The notes beneath the pieces were generated by a model. That model did not search any database. It was not told the DNA's origin and saw nothing but the letters and a program-made list of their open reading frames with translations. 64,000 nt of DNA from Candidatus Dependentiae bacterium. Lineage in GTDB: Bacteria; Babelota; Babeliae; Babelales; Vermiphilaceae. Where the stretch lies: NCBI GenBank assembly GCA_020431705.1, contig JAGQHQ010000002.1:1-64000 (forward strand), in the 5' to 3' direction. This document shows, piece after piece, positions 1 through 7,650 of the stretch. The translations under genes and the position numbers were made by a program. Within the stretch, counting starts at the first letter, position 1; every line of letters begins with the position of its first letter.

Positions 1-549
1 CGAAATTTTTGTATAAAAATTTTGAAAAAATACCAAAGAAAAAATTGTGAAATGATGAAGTGGATAGCAATTGATGGATCAGTTTCCAAAGCACCGCTGG
101 GAGGAGAAAAAGTTGGTCCAAGTCCAGTTGATCGAAGAAAGATAGGAACAAAAAAGCATATTTGTGTTGATCAAAATGGAGTTATTCTTGGAATTGCAAT
201 TTCTGGAGCAAATAGACATGACAATATTTTTGCAAGAAAAGTAATTAAAAATATACCAATTTTACTTCCACACAAGCTAACTGTTTGCGCAGCAGATACA
301 GCTTATGATGCAAACAACACAAGAACATTTTTGAAAAAAAATGGCTTTATTCCGCTTATTTCTCAAAATAAAAGAAAATCGAAACTAAAGCCAGAAAAAA
401 CAATCTCTCGACATCGATGGATTATTGAAAGAACATTTGGACATCTGAATAGCTGGCGAGGTATTTTTATTCGATGGAATAAGAAAGTTGAAAACTATAT
501 AGCAGCAATCCAAATTGCCGCTATATTCTATACTTTGAGGCATTTATGA
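1..549 (+). CDS. IS5-family-like DDE transposase, C-terminal part (5' end outside window)
   Basis: The reading frame is open from base 1, so the N-terminal part or a separate orfA lies outside the window. A possible TTG codon is at 22. Counting from there, the DDE residues are visible: D18 in WIAIDGS, D92 in CAADTAYD and E136 in RWIIERTFG. The sequence between the first two, with KAPLGGEKVGPSPVDRRK and ANRHD, is typical of orfB of the IS427/IS1031 subgroup of IS5, in which orfA and orfB are normally joined by a frameshift. The C-terminus is VENYIAAIQIAAIFYTLRHL. The element ends a little beyond the stop codon, inside the opposite-strand exported gene at 521-760. Whether the element is intact cannot be judged from here. 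A decayed copy of the same end lies at 5190-5273. Confidence 0.85.
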   Translation, partial: RNFCIKILKKYQRKNCEMMKWIAIDGSVSKAPLGGEKVGPSPVDRRKIGTKKHICVDQNGVILGIAISGANRHDNIFARKVIKNIPILLPHKLTVCAADTAYDANNTRTFLKKNGFIPLISQNKRKSKLKPEKTISRHRWIIERTFGHLNSWRGIFIRWNKKVENYIAAIQIAAIFYTLRHL

Positions 550-760
550 ATTTTGGGATAGATTCTAAACCTAAGCTTATAGCTCCCGATGAAAGTAAGC
601 CTAATGATAATTTAGGGTGTTCCTTTATCCAATTGATTGCAGATCCAGCTTTAGAAAAAAGATAATTATAAGTTGTATTTAACCAAGAATCAGAGCCAAC
701 TGCTAGCGTATTAAAAAAGATAAGAGTTACAAATAATATAGCACTATGTTTATTTTTCAT
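521..760 (-). pseudogene. Exported small protein truncated by the IS element
   Basis: The 79-residue frame starts with a clear signal peptide (MKNKHSAILFVTLIFFNTLAVG). A KEHPK motif and a hydrophobic segment (LSLGLLSSGAISLGL) follow. The last 13 or so residues (ESIPKFINASKYRI) are read from the complement of the transposase 3' end, so the native C-terminus has been lost and replaced by IS sequence. The same order of signal peptide, (W/F)(I/V)KEHPK and hydrophobic segment occurs at the N-terminus of the two large paralogues at 23284-26391. This may therefore be the stump of a longer protein of that kind. Function unknown. Confidence 0.6.
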
Positions 761-774
761 TGGGTTATCTAAAT

Positions 775-1104
775 TTAAATATTTTTTATGGTTGTGTTCG
801 TTTTTATTGTATCAATTGAGTACGTATCAATTGAGCTAAAAAGATATGACTTTTTTTTGTTGATTGGTATAGGACGTGGATTTCGATAATGTTTGCATTT
901 AAAACACATATTACGATCTGCTAAAATACGATAATTATTGCTTGATGTAAATATTCCACATGGGCAGTTGCATTGAACGCTGTGATAATCTTTTAGATCA
1001 CCTCGTTTTTGCATATGCCAACTATTATCTAAGCAATCGGGTGCTGCAATTATGAAAGGTGATACTATACTTACGCATATAAATAATAAATATTTTAGTT
1101 TCAT
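775..1104 (-). CDS. Small exported cysteine-rich protein
   Basis: This 109-residue protein has an N-terminal signal peptide (MKLKYLLFICVSIVSPFIIAA). The mature part has seven cysteines, including a CNCPC cluster and a CFKC pair, spaced as for disulfides or a metal site. The C-terminal tail carries a short SIDT repeat encoded by a 12-bp direct repeat (809-820 and 824-835). It lies 14 bp upstream of the truncated gene at 521-760 and downstream of 1129-1407 on the same strand, so the three may form a small operon of exported proteins. I recognise no family. Confidence 0.65.
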   Translation of the reverse strand: MKLKYLLFICVSIVSPFIIAAPDCLDNSWHMQKRGDLKDYHSVQCNCPCGIFTSSNNYRILADRNMCFKCKHYRNPRPIPINKKKSYLFSSIDTYSIDTIKTNTTIKNI

Positions 1105-1128
1105 TATTGTTTCCTCTGCTTATTTCCA

Positions 1129-1407
1129 TTAATAATCATAATCGGTGTTCATATTGTAGTTATAATGATGTTCATCGTCTTCGTTATTATCTTCGTATTC
1201 ATTGTCGTCATTTTTATTGCTTTCATCTGTGTCTGAATTTTCATTTTCTTCGTTAATTGTCTGTGCGCGATAGAAGTCGTCACTAAAAAATACCGGTGTC
1301 TTATGATTAACATCACCAATACAGGTAGGGCAGGCAGTAAGATTTTGTAGTGTACAAAATAACCACGCAAAAATAAGAAATGATAAAATAATCATTTTTT
1401 TCTTCAT
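1129..1407 (-). CDS. Small exported acidic protein
   Basis: I place the start at the ATG at 1407, which has an AAAGGA ribosome binding site 6 nt upstream and gives a clean signal peptide (MKKKMIILSFLIFAWLFCTL). The open frame extends further upstream, but without such a site. The 92-residue product has a CPTC motif just after the signal peptide. It ends in a strongly acidic low-complexity tail of Asp, Glu, Asn and Tyr, likely disordered and possibly ion-binding. CPTC resembles a redox or metal motif, but no fold is apparent. Function unknown. Confidence 0.6.
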   Translation of the reverse strand: MKKKMIILSFLIFAWLFCTLQNLTACPTCIGDVNHKTPVFFSDDFYRAQTINEENENSDTDESNKNDDNEYEDNNEDDEHHYNYNMNTDYDY

Positions 1408-1532
1408 ATATATCCTTTTTTGGTATTCTAATTCAAAAAGATAATACCACACTTGTGTGTCAAATGGCAATAATTTAAAAAAATAAAAATATATTTAACA
1501 AGTGTGTTTATGTATCAATTTATAAAGTATTG

Positions 1533-2450
1533 TTACGTATGATGGCTAATATTTTTTTCTTTGTTGTATAAGAAAGAATCAAGAGTATCAAAGTCAGAAA
1601 GAAATTCCTTGATTTGTGGGCCATACTCTGGGTGTTGAGCTGCAAGGCTTATAGTTGCTTTAATCCAGCCAATAGGAGTGCCGATGTCATATCGGGTACC
1701 TTGTACTTTATATGCAAATACCTTTTCATTATTTTTCATCATTTGACTGATACCATCAGTTAATTGTAGTTCATCAGTTGCATAATCAGAAATTTCATTA
1801 AGTGCATGAAAGATCTTGTGAGAAAGAATATAGCGTCCAATAATAGCTAAATTTGAGGGTGCATCTTTCGTGCTTGGTTTTTCTATTAGGTCAGAAACTT
1901 GAAATAAATTAGGAGTAATTTGTTTTTTAATAGCTATAACGCCATACGAGCTGACAACGTGTGGTGGCACTTCTTGTACAGCAATAACACTTGCTTTTTC
2001 TTGGCGCGCAATGCGTATAAGCTGCGAAAGTGCAGGTTGTTTGCCAATAATAATATCATCCGGTAAGCAAATACCAATATATTCTTTGCCGATTGTATGC
2101 CGAGCTGTCCAAATTGCATGGCCAAGCCCGAATGCTTCAGATTGTCTGATGTACGTAAAATGTGCGGCTCGAAGAATTTTTTCTATACTAGCAATACAAT
2201 CAAGTTTGTTTTTTTCTTCCAAAAAATACTCAAGTTCTGGTGATGCATCTAGGTAATTAACAAGGGCTTGCTTATTACGTGAGGTTACTATTAAAAAATG
2301 TTCTATTCCTGATGCAATGCCTTCTTCTACAATATAGTGAATGGCTGGTTGACTAAGAAGTGGAATCATTTCTTTGGGAACAGATTTTGTTAATGGTAGA
2401 AAACGTGTACCAAAGCCGGCAGCGGGAATAATGAGTTTTGTTATATCCAT
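1533..2450 (-). CDS. galU: UTP--glucose-1-phosphate uridylyltransferase
   Basis: GalU makes UDP-glucose from UTP and glucose-1-phosphate in the cytoplasm, feeding envelope polysaccharide synthesis. The 305-residue length is normal for the family. The nucleotide-binding loop is at the N-terminus (LIIPAAGFGTRFLP, then KSVPKEMIPL). CLPDDII supplies the metal-binding Asp, and the C-terminal half has VSDLIEKP and the GRYILS motif. The ATG at 2450 is the only start that places the glycine-rich loop at the usual distance. It is on the same strand as pheS, 33 bp downstream, so the two may be co-transcribed although functionally unrelated. Confidence 0.93.
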   Translation of the reverse strand: MDITKLIIPAAGFGTRFLPLTKSVPKEMIPLLSQPAIHYIVEEGIASGIEHFLIVTSRNKQALVNYLDASPELEYFLEEKNKLDCIASIEKILRAAHFTYIRQSEAFGLGHAIWTARHTIGKEYIGICLPDDIIIGKQPALSQLIRIARQEKASVIAVQEVPPHVVSSYGVIAIKKQITPNLFQVSDLIEKPSTKDAPSNLAIIGRYILSHKIFHALNEISDYATDELQLTDGISQMMKNNEKVFAYKVQGTRYDIGTPIGWIKATISLAAQHPEYGPQIKEFLSDFDTLDSFLYNKEKNISHHT

Positions 2451-2483
2451 TACTAATCTCTCGATTGCAACATGTATAAAAGG

Positions 2484-3518
2484 CTAAAACTGTGTAAGAA
2501 AATTGAGTGAATTACTATGAAACAATCGTATATCGTTTATTCTATAAAGAATCATAGCCAAACGCTCAAGTCCCATACCAAAAGCAAATCCTGAATAGAT
2601 AGATGAATCAATTCCACAGGAGTCTAGAACATTTGGGTGTACAAGTCCAGCGCCAAGTAGCTCAATCCATGTAGTATGTTTGCATACAGAACATCCATTA
2701 GAACAAAATGGACAAGAACAATCAATTTCGACTCCTGGTTCGACAAATGGAAAATATCCAGGGCGAACGCGAATGTTTAAGTCATTTTTTCCAAATATGT
2801 TTTGCAAAAATGCTTGTGCGGTACCAAGTAAATGTGCCATAGAAACGTTTTTATCAACGAATAAACCTTCGACTTGCATAAACATAAAATTGTGTGAAGC
2901 ATCGGTTGCCTCGTTACGATATGCTCGACCAGGTGCAAAAAGTGCAAGCGGCAATTCTTGTTGCTCCATTGCATGGATTTGTATAGTGGAAGTATGCGTG
3001 CGCATAAGCATGCCAGGAATAGTGAGCCAAAATGTATCATGCATATCTCGTGCCGGATGGTTTTCTGGAATATTTAGTGCGCTAAAATTATAGTAATCAG
3101 TTTCAATTTCTGTGCCATCAGCACGTTTGTATCCCATGCTGATAAAAATGTCTTCTAATTTCTGAGTAAGGTGTGTATAAATGTGCAGGCTACCATATTG
3201 CTGGTTTGGTTTGTATGCTGTTACATCAAAGTGAAGTTTTTTCTTTTGTTGGCTGCTGCCTGTTGCTTGTTTTAGCGATACTTGTTTTTTTGTGTAAAGT
3301 GATTGGCAAAATTGTTTGAGTTCTTGGAGTAGGGGCCCCCATTCTCGTTTTTGTTCTACGGGTAACATTTTGAAGCTGGCTATCAAAGAAGTTATTTTTC
3401 CCTTGCGTCCAAGAAAAGCGATTCTGATATTTTCAAGGTGCTTTTCTTCAGTGGCATAATTGATTTGCTCTTCAAATTCTTTTTTTATATTCGTTATTTT
3501 TTGTTTTAAATCGTCCAT
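2484..3518 (-). CDS. pheS: Phenylalanyl-tRNA synthetase alpha subunit
   Basis: PheS is the catalytic subunit of the alpha2-beta2 enzyme that charges tRNA-Phe. I use the ATG at 3518 (MDDLKQKITNIKK), giving 344 residues, the usual length. The longer frame to 3611 adds residues unlike the family. An N-terminal coiled coil of about 90 residues is followed by the class II core: motif 2 around FAPGRAYRNEATDASHNFMF, a Cys-rich CSCPFCSNGCSVC segment before WIELLGAG, and motif 3 GFAFGMGLERLAM. The beta subunit gene pheT is not in the window. The tRNA-Phe gene is transcribed divergently 230 bp upstream. Confidence 0.95.
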   Translation of the reverse strand: MDDLKQKITNIKKEFEEQINYATEEKHLENIRIAFLGRKGKITSLIASFKMLPVEQKREWGPLLQELKQFCQSLYTKKQVSLKQATGSSQQKKKLHFDVTAYKPNQQYGSLHIYTHLTQKLEDIFISMGYKRADGTEIETDYYNFSALNIPENHPARDMHDTFWLTIPGMLMRTHTSTIQIHAMEQQELPLALFAPGRAYRNEATDASHNFMFMQVEGLFVDKNVSMAHLLGTAQAFLQNIFGKNDLNIRVRPGYFPFVEPGVEIDCSCPFCSNGCSVCKHTTWIELLGAGLVHPNVLDSCGIDSSIYSGFAFGMGLERLAMILYRINDIRLFHSNSLNFLTQF

Positions 3519-3684
3519 GATGATAAGAACAATCCTTATTATTCGTACGCTTGTACTTGTACGCATCGTAACTTTATTGTATATATACGTATTTGAGAGT
3601 ATAACAGACAAACAATTTTTTGAATAATTTTTGGTATACGCGATGTATTTTTGCTGCTATAATTAGGTTTATCGTTGACAATCG

Positions 3685-3712
3685 TTGACAAAAAAGGTTG
3701 AGTTGATACTAT
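3685..3712 (+). promoter_or_regulatory. Probable promoter of the tRNA-Phe gene
   Basis: A perfect TTGACA (3685-3690) is followed after 16 bp by TACTAT (3707-3712), about 37 bp before the tRNA. The TTGACA is part of a tandem 10-bp repeat (ATCGTTGACA at 3671-3680 and 3681-3690), so a second -35-like hexamer lies just upstream. Confidence 0.6.
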
Positions 3713-3748
3713 ACACGTTGTTTTTTATATATTTTTCTTATTTCTAAT

Positions 3749-3823
3749 GCCGGGGTAGCTCAGTGGTAGAGCGTGAGCCTGAAGAGCTCAGCGTCGTTGG
3801 TTCGATTCCGACCCCCGGCACCA
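3749..3823 (+). tRNA. tRNA-Phe (GAA)
   Basis: It folds as a full cloverleaf: acceptor GCCGGGG/CCCCGGC, D-stem GCTC/GAGC, anticodon stem TGAGC/GCTCA with loop CTGAAGA, and T-arm GTTGG-TTCGATT-CCGAC. The anticodon is GAA and the 3' CCA is encoded. It lies beside pheS, whose product charges it, in divergent orientation. Confidence 0.97.
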
Positions 3824-4216
3824 TCTTTGAGGTATTTTGTAGTTTTTATCTAAAGCTTATTATAAAATTAAAATTCTGATTAACAGTGGCACTATTTTTA
3901 GGTAACAATTTGACTGTCTTTAAACCAACTGTTTTATATTAATCTTTTCTGTTCTGTTTAAGATATTACACAAAATTTCCTATTTGCAAACTTTTTTAAT
4001 GTTGCGCTATTTAAATTACAAACAGGCGCGTATCTTGAGGTTATTTCCATAAGCAACAGGTGGGCAAGTTCAATATGTGTTTTCAGTGTTTTTTTTATTG
4101 ACACTTATTTCTACCTGTGCAATGATTATCTATCATTATTTGAGTAGTGTTTAGTCAAGAGTGTAGTAATCAGATAAGGAAGTATTTATTTAACGAACAA
4201 TATCAAGGAATATTAT
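3824..4216. other. AT-rich intergenic region
   Basis: About 390 bp without a credible coding frame. The only candidate signal is a TTGACA at 4098-4103 with AATGAT 17 bp later (4121-4126). This could serve the gene at 4217, but the -10 match is weak. An A-rich leader with AAGGA precedes that gene. Confidence 0.4.
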
Positions 4217-5077
4217 ATGATGAATTATCATAATAAATTAGCTTTACTATCTCTATCTTTATTCAGCGCACTCTCTTATGCAATGGAAGAAAAGTCTTTG
4301 AAGACGTTAGACCATAAATTTTATGATAACATAACCGGCATTACGCTTCGTTGTACATTTCACATGCTTAAAAATGGAAATTTTCCAGTAAAAGAGGATG
4401 AAAATCTGAGTAGAACTATGGATGTAATAGAACCTAATAAGCCATTACAATCGGTAGATGATGCGGAACGCTTTGTTGTAAAACGAATAAACAATTATTA
4501 TTTAAGAAAAAGTACAGATGATAAGAAACTTGCAAAAGCCCTTAAAAACAGTTCCGTAATTGTCTATAATGTTATGCCTCGAGATAATAGGAATGAATAT
4601 CGCGTACAACAAAATTACTTTACCAGTTATCTATGTAGTAGCATGCTAGATTTGTCGGAAAAATGGTCAAGCAATGATATTATAAAAGTAGGTGACAGGC
4701 TTATTACAGGTGTACAGCTTGCAGTTGGGGCGCAAATAGCTCTATATTCTAACAAAAAAATAGATATCCTATCGGATTATATTGTTGCTATGAAAGAAAA
4801 AAACGAATTGTTGAATAACGAAATAAGCAGACAACGTATTCTTATTTCCAATCTACACGCTAGCAATTGCAGTAAAGATAAAGAAATAAAAGAGAAATCG
4901 GACTGTGTTGCTTCTATGAAAAAAGAAAACAAATTGTTAAAGAAGAAGAACAACGAGTACGGTATTTTGATTTCCAATCTAAAGACTATCAATCATTGTA
5001 AAGATAAAGAAATAAAAGAGAAAGATGAAGAAATACAAAATTGTTATAAGATTATATCTTTTAAAGGATTTATTTAG
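4217..5077 (+). CDS. Exported protein with tandem coiled-coil repeats
   Basis: The 286-residue protein begins with a signal peptide (MMNYHNKLALLSLSLFSALSYA). An AAGGA lies 7 nt before the ATG. Residues about 25-185 form an unrecognised globular region. From about residue 180 to 280 there are two copies of a roughly 45-residue charged heptad-type repeat. Each contains a (M)K(E/K)(K/E)N.LL core, then ILISNL, a Cys, and KDKEIKEK. The repeat is likely a coiled coil for oligomerisation or partner binding. The two copies are also similar at DNA level, implying recent internal duplication. Function unknown; a surface or effector role is only inferred from context. Confidence 0.6.
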   Translation: MMNYHNKLALLSLSLFSALSYAMEEKSLKTLDHKFYDNITGITLRCTFHMLKNGNFPVKEDENLSRTMDVIEPNKPLQSVDDAERFVVKRINNYYLRKSTDDKKLAKALKNSSVIVYNVMPRDNRNEYRVQQNYFTSYLCSSMLDLSEKWSSNDIIKVGDRLITGVQLAVGAQIALYSNKKIDILSDYIVAMKEKNELLNNEISRQRILISNLHASNCSKDKEIKEKSDCVASMKKENKLLKKKNNEYGILISNLKTINHCKDKEIKEKDEEIQNCYKIISFKGFI

Positions 5078-5189
5078 ATTGATTACTAAAAATATAACTC
5101 AGTAAATTTTGTGATATATCCAAAAAATTAAAATTTTTAAATAATGCTTTAGAAAAACTACGTTACTACTAAAAATACTATAGTATAAG

Positions 5190-5273
5190 TAACAATAAGG
5201 TGTTGAGAACTATATAGCGGCAATATTAATTGCCGCTATATTTTATATATTGAGATACCGTATGAATTTGTAA
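5190..5273 (+). mobile_element. Relic of the 3' end of the IS5-like transposase
   Basis: Translating from 5202 gives VENYIAAILIAAIFYILR, against VENYIAAIQIAAIFYTLR at the C-terminus of the transposase at 1-549. The DNA match is strong over about 60 bp and begins at a shared AATAAG. Nothing of the rest of the transposase is visible upstream, so this is a deletion remnant in the same orientation as the first copy. Confidence 0.8.
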
Positions 5274-5353
5274 AATAGACTTTTCTCGTTTTTTATTATA
5301 ATCTCTAATTACACTCAATGTGTAATGTTTTTTATAAAAAGAAAGGCGTTTTG

Positions 5354-6412
5354 ATGCAAAATTTCAAAAAAATGCAACTTTTTGTGATAGGAAGTTTCTT
5401 TATCGTTCTGTGTTGTGAAGCAAAATATATTTTATTGGAGAGCTTACCTTATAAAACAGATAAACAGAAGGTATCATCGTTGCCAGGTTTAGTTAGCGCT
5501 GTAGCTGCAGGGTATGGGTATTATCATTTTTTGACAATGCAAGTAGGAGCAACACAAGAAGGTAATACAGTTCCTTTAATGAGAAAAATAGATGAAAAAG
5601 TAAGGGGAACTATTGTAGGAATTTTATCCAGAAAAATACTGAAACATAGTACTTTTGATCAACAACGAAATAGTCTTGTGTGTCAATCAACTGAGGGTAT
5701 TCTAATTGGTGGTATATGGCTGGCAGCTACTTATGGATTCTATCGTATTGTTTCAGGAGTATCAAGAATAACGCATACACTTGCAAATCGTGATAAATGG
5801 GCTATGCATCTGGCATATACACTGCAAGAGCAAGTTAAAGTTTTGGCAGCCCTTAATTCGATACGTTCAGAGTTTACGGAATTGGTAGGCGCTTTTGAAG
5901 ATCAAAATATCTCAGCAATTATAACAGCTTCTAATGTTATACGAAAATTAGATCTACAGATAGAAGAGCACTCAGCAACTCTTGCTGCCATATTGGGTCA
6001 GGTTGCAGAATTAACTAATCATTACGCACATGTTTCTCATTGTCGTTTATTTGATCGTGACATTCAGGCAGTGATACATGCAGTCGATCATGATGTATAC
6101 GCTCTTACTCAGGGGGATAATTTGGACAGAGCTGGAGTCATTGCCTGTGTGAATGATAATTATGATTTGCTCAAGGCTATTACAGCACTATATGAATCTC
6201 ATGATTTAATGTATGAAGGTAGCTATACTTCGTTGTGGAAGGGTGCACGTAAAATTAATGATGCTATGCGTGATATTGTAAAATATTCATCACGAGTACT
6301 ACGTCGTAATGATAGCCAACTTAATGATGCACTTAATTCATGCGAGCGCATGTTATGGCTTAAATCAAAGTTGCTGTTATTACCGATACTGAATAAAATG
6401 GTTCGTGAGTAA
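5354..6412 (+). CDS. Exported or membrane protein, family unknown
   Basis: The start at 5354 (MQNFKKMQLF) has AAAGG 8 nt upstream and a signal peptide (FVIGSFFIVLCCEA); the upstream in-frame extension lacks both. The 352-residue product has a hydrophobic segment near residue 40 (GLVSAVAAGYGYYHF) and another near 125 (GILIGGIWLAATYGFY). A long alpha-helical, Leu/Ala-rich C-terminal half follows. A segment HTLANRDKW after the second hydrophobic stretch resembles QKIFANRDLKW at the equivalent place in the protein at 26534-27649, so the two may be distant paralogues. Function unknown. Confidence 0.6.
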   Translation: MQNFKKMQLFVIGSFFIVLCCEAKYILLESLPYKTDKQKVSSLPGLVSAVAAGYGYYHFLTMQVGATQEGNTVPLMRKIDEKVRGTIVGILSRKILKHSTFDQQRNSLVCQSTEGILIGGIWLAATYGFYRIVSGVSRITHTLANRDKWAMHLAYTLQEQVKVLAALNSIRSEFTELVGAFEDQNISAIITASNVIRKLDLQIEEHSATLAAILGQVAELTNHYAHVSHCRLFDRDIQAVIHAVDHDVYALTQGDNLDRAGVIACVNDNYDLLKAITALYESHDLMYEGSYTSLWKGARKINDAMRDIVKYSSRVLRRNDSQLNDALNSCERMLWLKSKLLLLPILNKMVRE

Positions 6413-6516
6413 AAATGTATTTTTTATGGTTGTTTTTATTGTAATTATTCAGTTGAAAATTTTAACCTCATTACTGAAACAAAGACCAAGAAGGGTTATT
6501 TTAAAAGGATGAGTAC

Positions 6517-6852
6517 ATGAATTTTCTAAAATATATGTTTTTAGTCGGAGCATTTGCTTTCTGTTCAGTTATCGTTTGTATGAAAAAGAGAAGTGGTTCG
6601 CCGATGGCGGATCTAAGAAAAAGTGGACAAAATGATGAAATGATTGAGACTCGGTATCCTTCTCTGATTATTGTTTCAAAATATGCTGAGGTGAGTAATA
6701 ATAGGGCTGCCGGGACAAGAACAATAAAAAGAAGTCCTTTATCATCTACAAGAAAAAAAACTATTATAAAAAAAAGCTATTCACGTAGCTCAGGGGCAGA
6801 AAAGTCATTTGTAGATGCGATTTCTGGTAATGTTACTACCGAAAGTCACTAA
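6517..6852 (+). CDS. Small exported basic protein
   Basis: The 111-residue protein starts with a signal-peptide-like segment (MNFLKYMFLVGAFAFCSVIVC). A Ser/Lys/Arg-rich, probably unstructured mature part follows. AAAGGATG lies just upstream of the ATG, supporting translation. It sits between two same-strand genes but more than 100 bp from each. No family is recognised. Confidence 0.5.
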   Translation: MNFLKYMFLVGAFAFCSVIVCMKKRSGSPMADLRKSGQNDEMIETRYPSLIIVSKYAEVSNNRAAGTRTIKRSPLSSTRKKTIIKKSYSRSSGAEKSFVDAISGNVTTESH

Positions 6853-6991
6853 ATAGATACAAAGAGTATAGCCATTGATTGATTTTCTCATTCGAATGTG
6901 ATGGTATTAAATAATAAATAAGTAACATAGCTAAAAAAAGCGTATCATCTCTTTTATGTACTTATAGTATTTTAAAAAAAAGGACAAAAAT

Positions 6992-7648
6992 ATGAGGCAA
7001 CAAATACCATTAGATAAATATTCCGTTGCTTGGTTTAAGCTGGCCGAATGTGTTGCTCGTGGAGAAAAAGAACGTGCAATGGGCGTATATCGATTACTTT
7101 CATACTCAATTGAAGATCAGGCATTTGCATCTCAATTGGCAGGAGATCTTTTATGGGCTTTTGATGATGAGCAAGCAGCAGCAGAATATCATCATGCAGC
7201 GCAATTATATCAGAAAGAAAATAGATTACTTGAAGCAGTAGCTGTCTATGAACATTTAATAACACTGATTCCAAAAAAAGAATTATATCTCAAAAATGCT
7301 GCAGATCTATATCTTCAACTCGATCGTAAGCAACAAGCTATTAGTTGTTTAAACAATCTTTTTGAGTTGTTGCTAGAAAAAAATAATTATCGCAAAGCTC
7401 ATGATATCACAAAACGACTTGATATGCTTCTTGATGATGCGCAGGCAGCAAACATGCATAAAAAAATGTTGTTTTTTTTTATTTTAGATGAAGATGCACC
7501 ACAGGAAAAAGTAGTACATCATCTATATAAAGCGGTTGATTGTTTTCTTGCAAGTAATAACGATAAAAAGTTACAAATGTTTTTATTAAAATTAAAAACA
7601 CATGATGAATGGTGCTATAAAAAGGCTCAAGCATATTTGAAAAAATAA
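6992..7648 (+). CDS. TPR-like helical repeat protein, cytoplasmic
   Basis: The 218-residue protein has no signal peptide, unlike most orphans here. It is built of paired helices: AGDLLWAFDDEQAAAEYHHAAQLY-like segments, then RLLEAVAVYEHLITLIP, then LYLKNAADLYLQLDRKQQAISCL. This is the 34-residue spacing and small/large pattern of tetratricopeptide repeats, about four repeats over residues 40-160. TPRs mediate protein-protein contacts; the partner is unknown. It converges with dnaE, ending 2 bp away from it. An AAAAGGAC ribosome binding site precedes the ATG. Confidence 0.7.
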   Translation: MRQQIPLDKYSVAWFKLAECVARGEKERAMGVYRLLSYSIEDQAFASQLAGDLLWAFDDEQAAAEYHHAAQLYQKENRLLEAVAVYEHLITLIPKKELYLKNAADLYLQLDRKQQAISCLNNLFELLLEKNNYRKAHDITKRLDMLLDDAQAANMHKKMLFFFILDEDAPQEKVVHHLYKAVDCFLASNNDKKLQMFLLKLKTHDEWCYKKAQAYLKK

Positions 7649-7650
7649 TA

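Noticed and set aside
2680-3093. Plus-strand frame of 137 codons opposite pheS
   Set aside because: Antisense shadow of a strongly conserved gene; composition unlike other proteins and no ribosome binding site.
5163-5192. Palindromic AT-rich stretch (ATACTATAGTAT with GTTACT/AGTAAC outside)
   Set aside because: Too AT-rich and short to separate from background; no T-run, and its position near the IS relic gives no clear role.
783-6445. Shared ATTTTTTATGGTTGT string at about 782-796 and at 6417-6431
   Set aside because: Fifteen bases of mostly A/T in different contexts; expected by chance in DNA of this composition.
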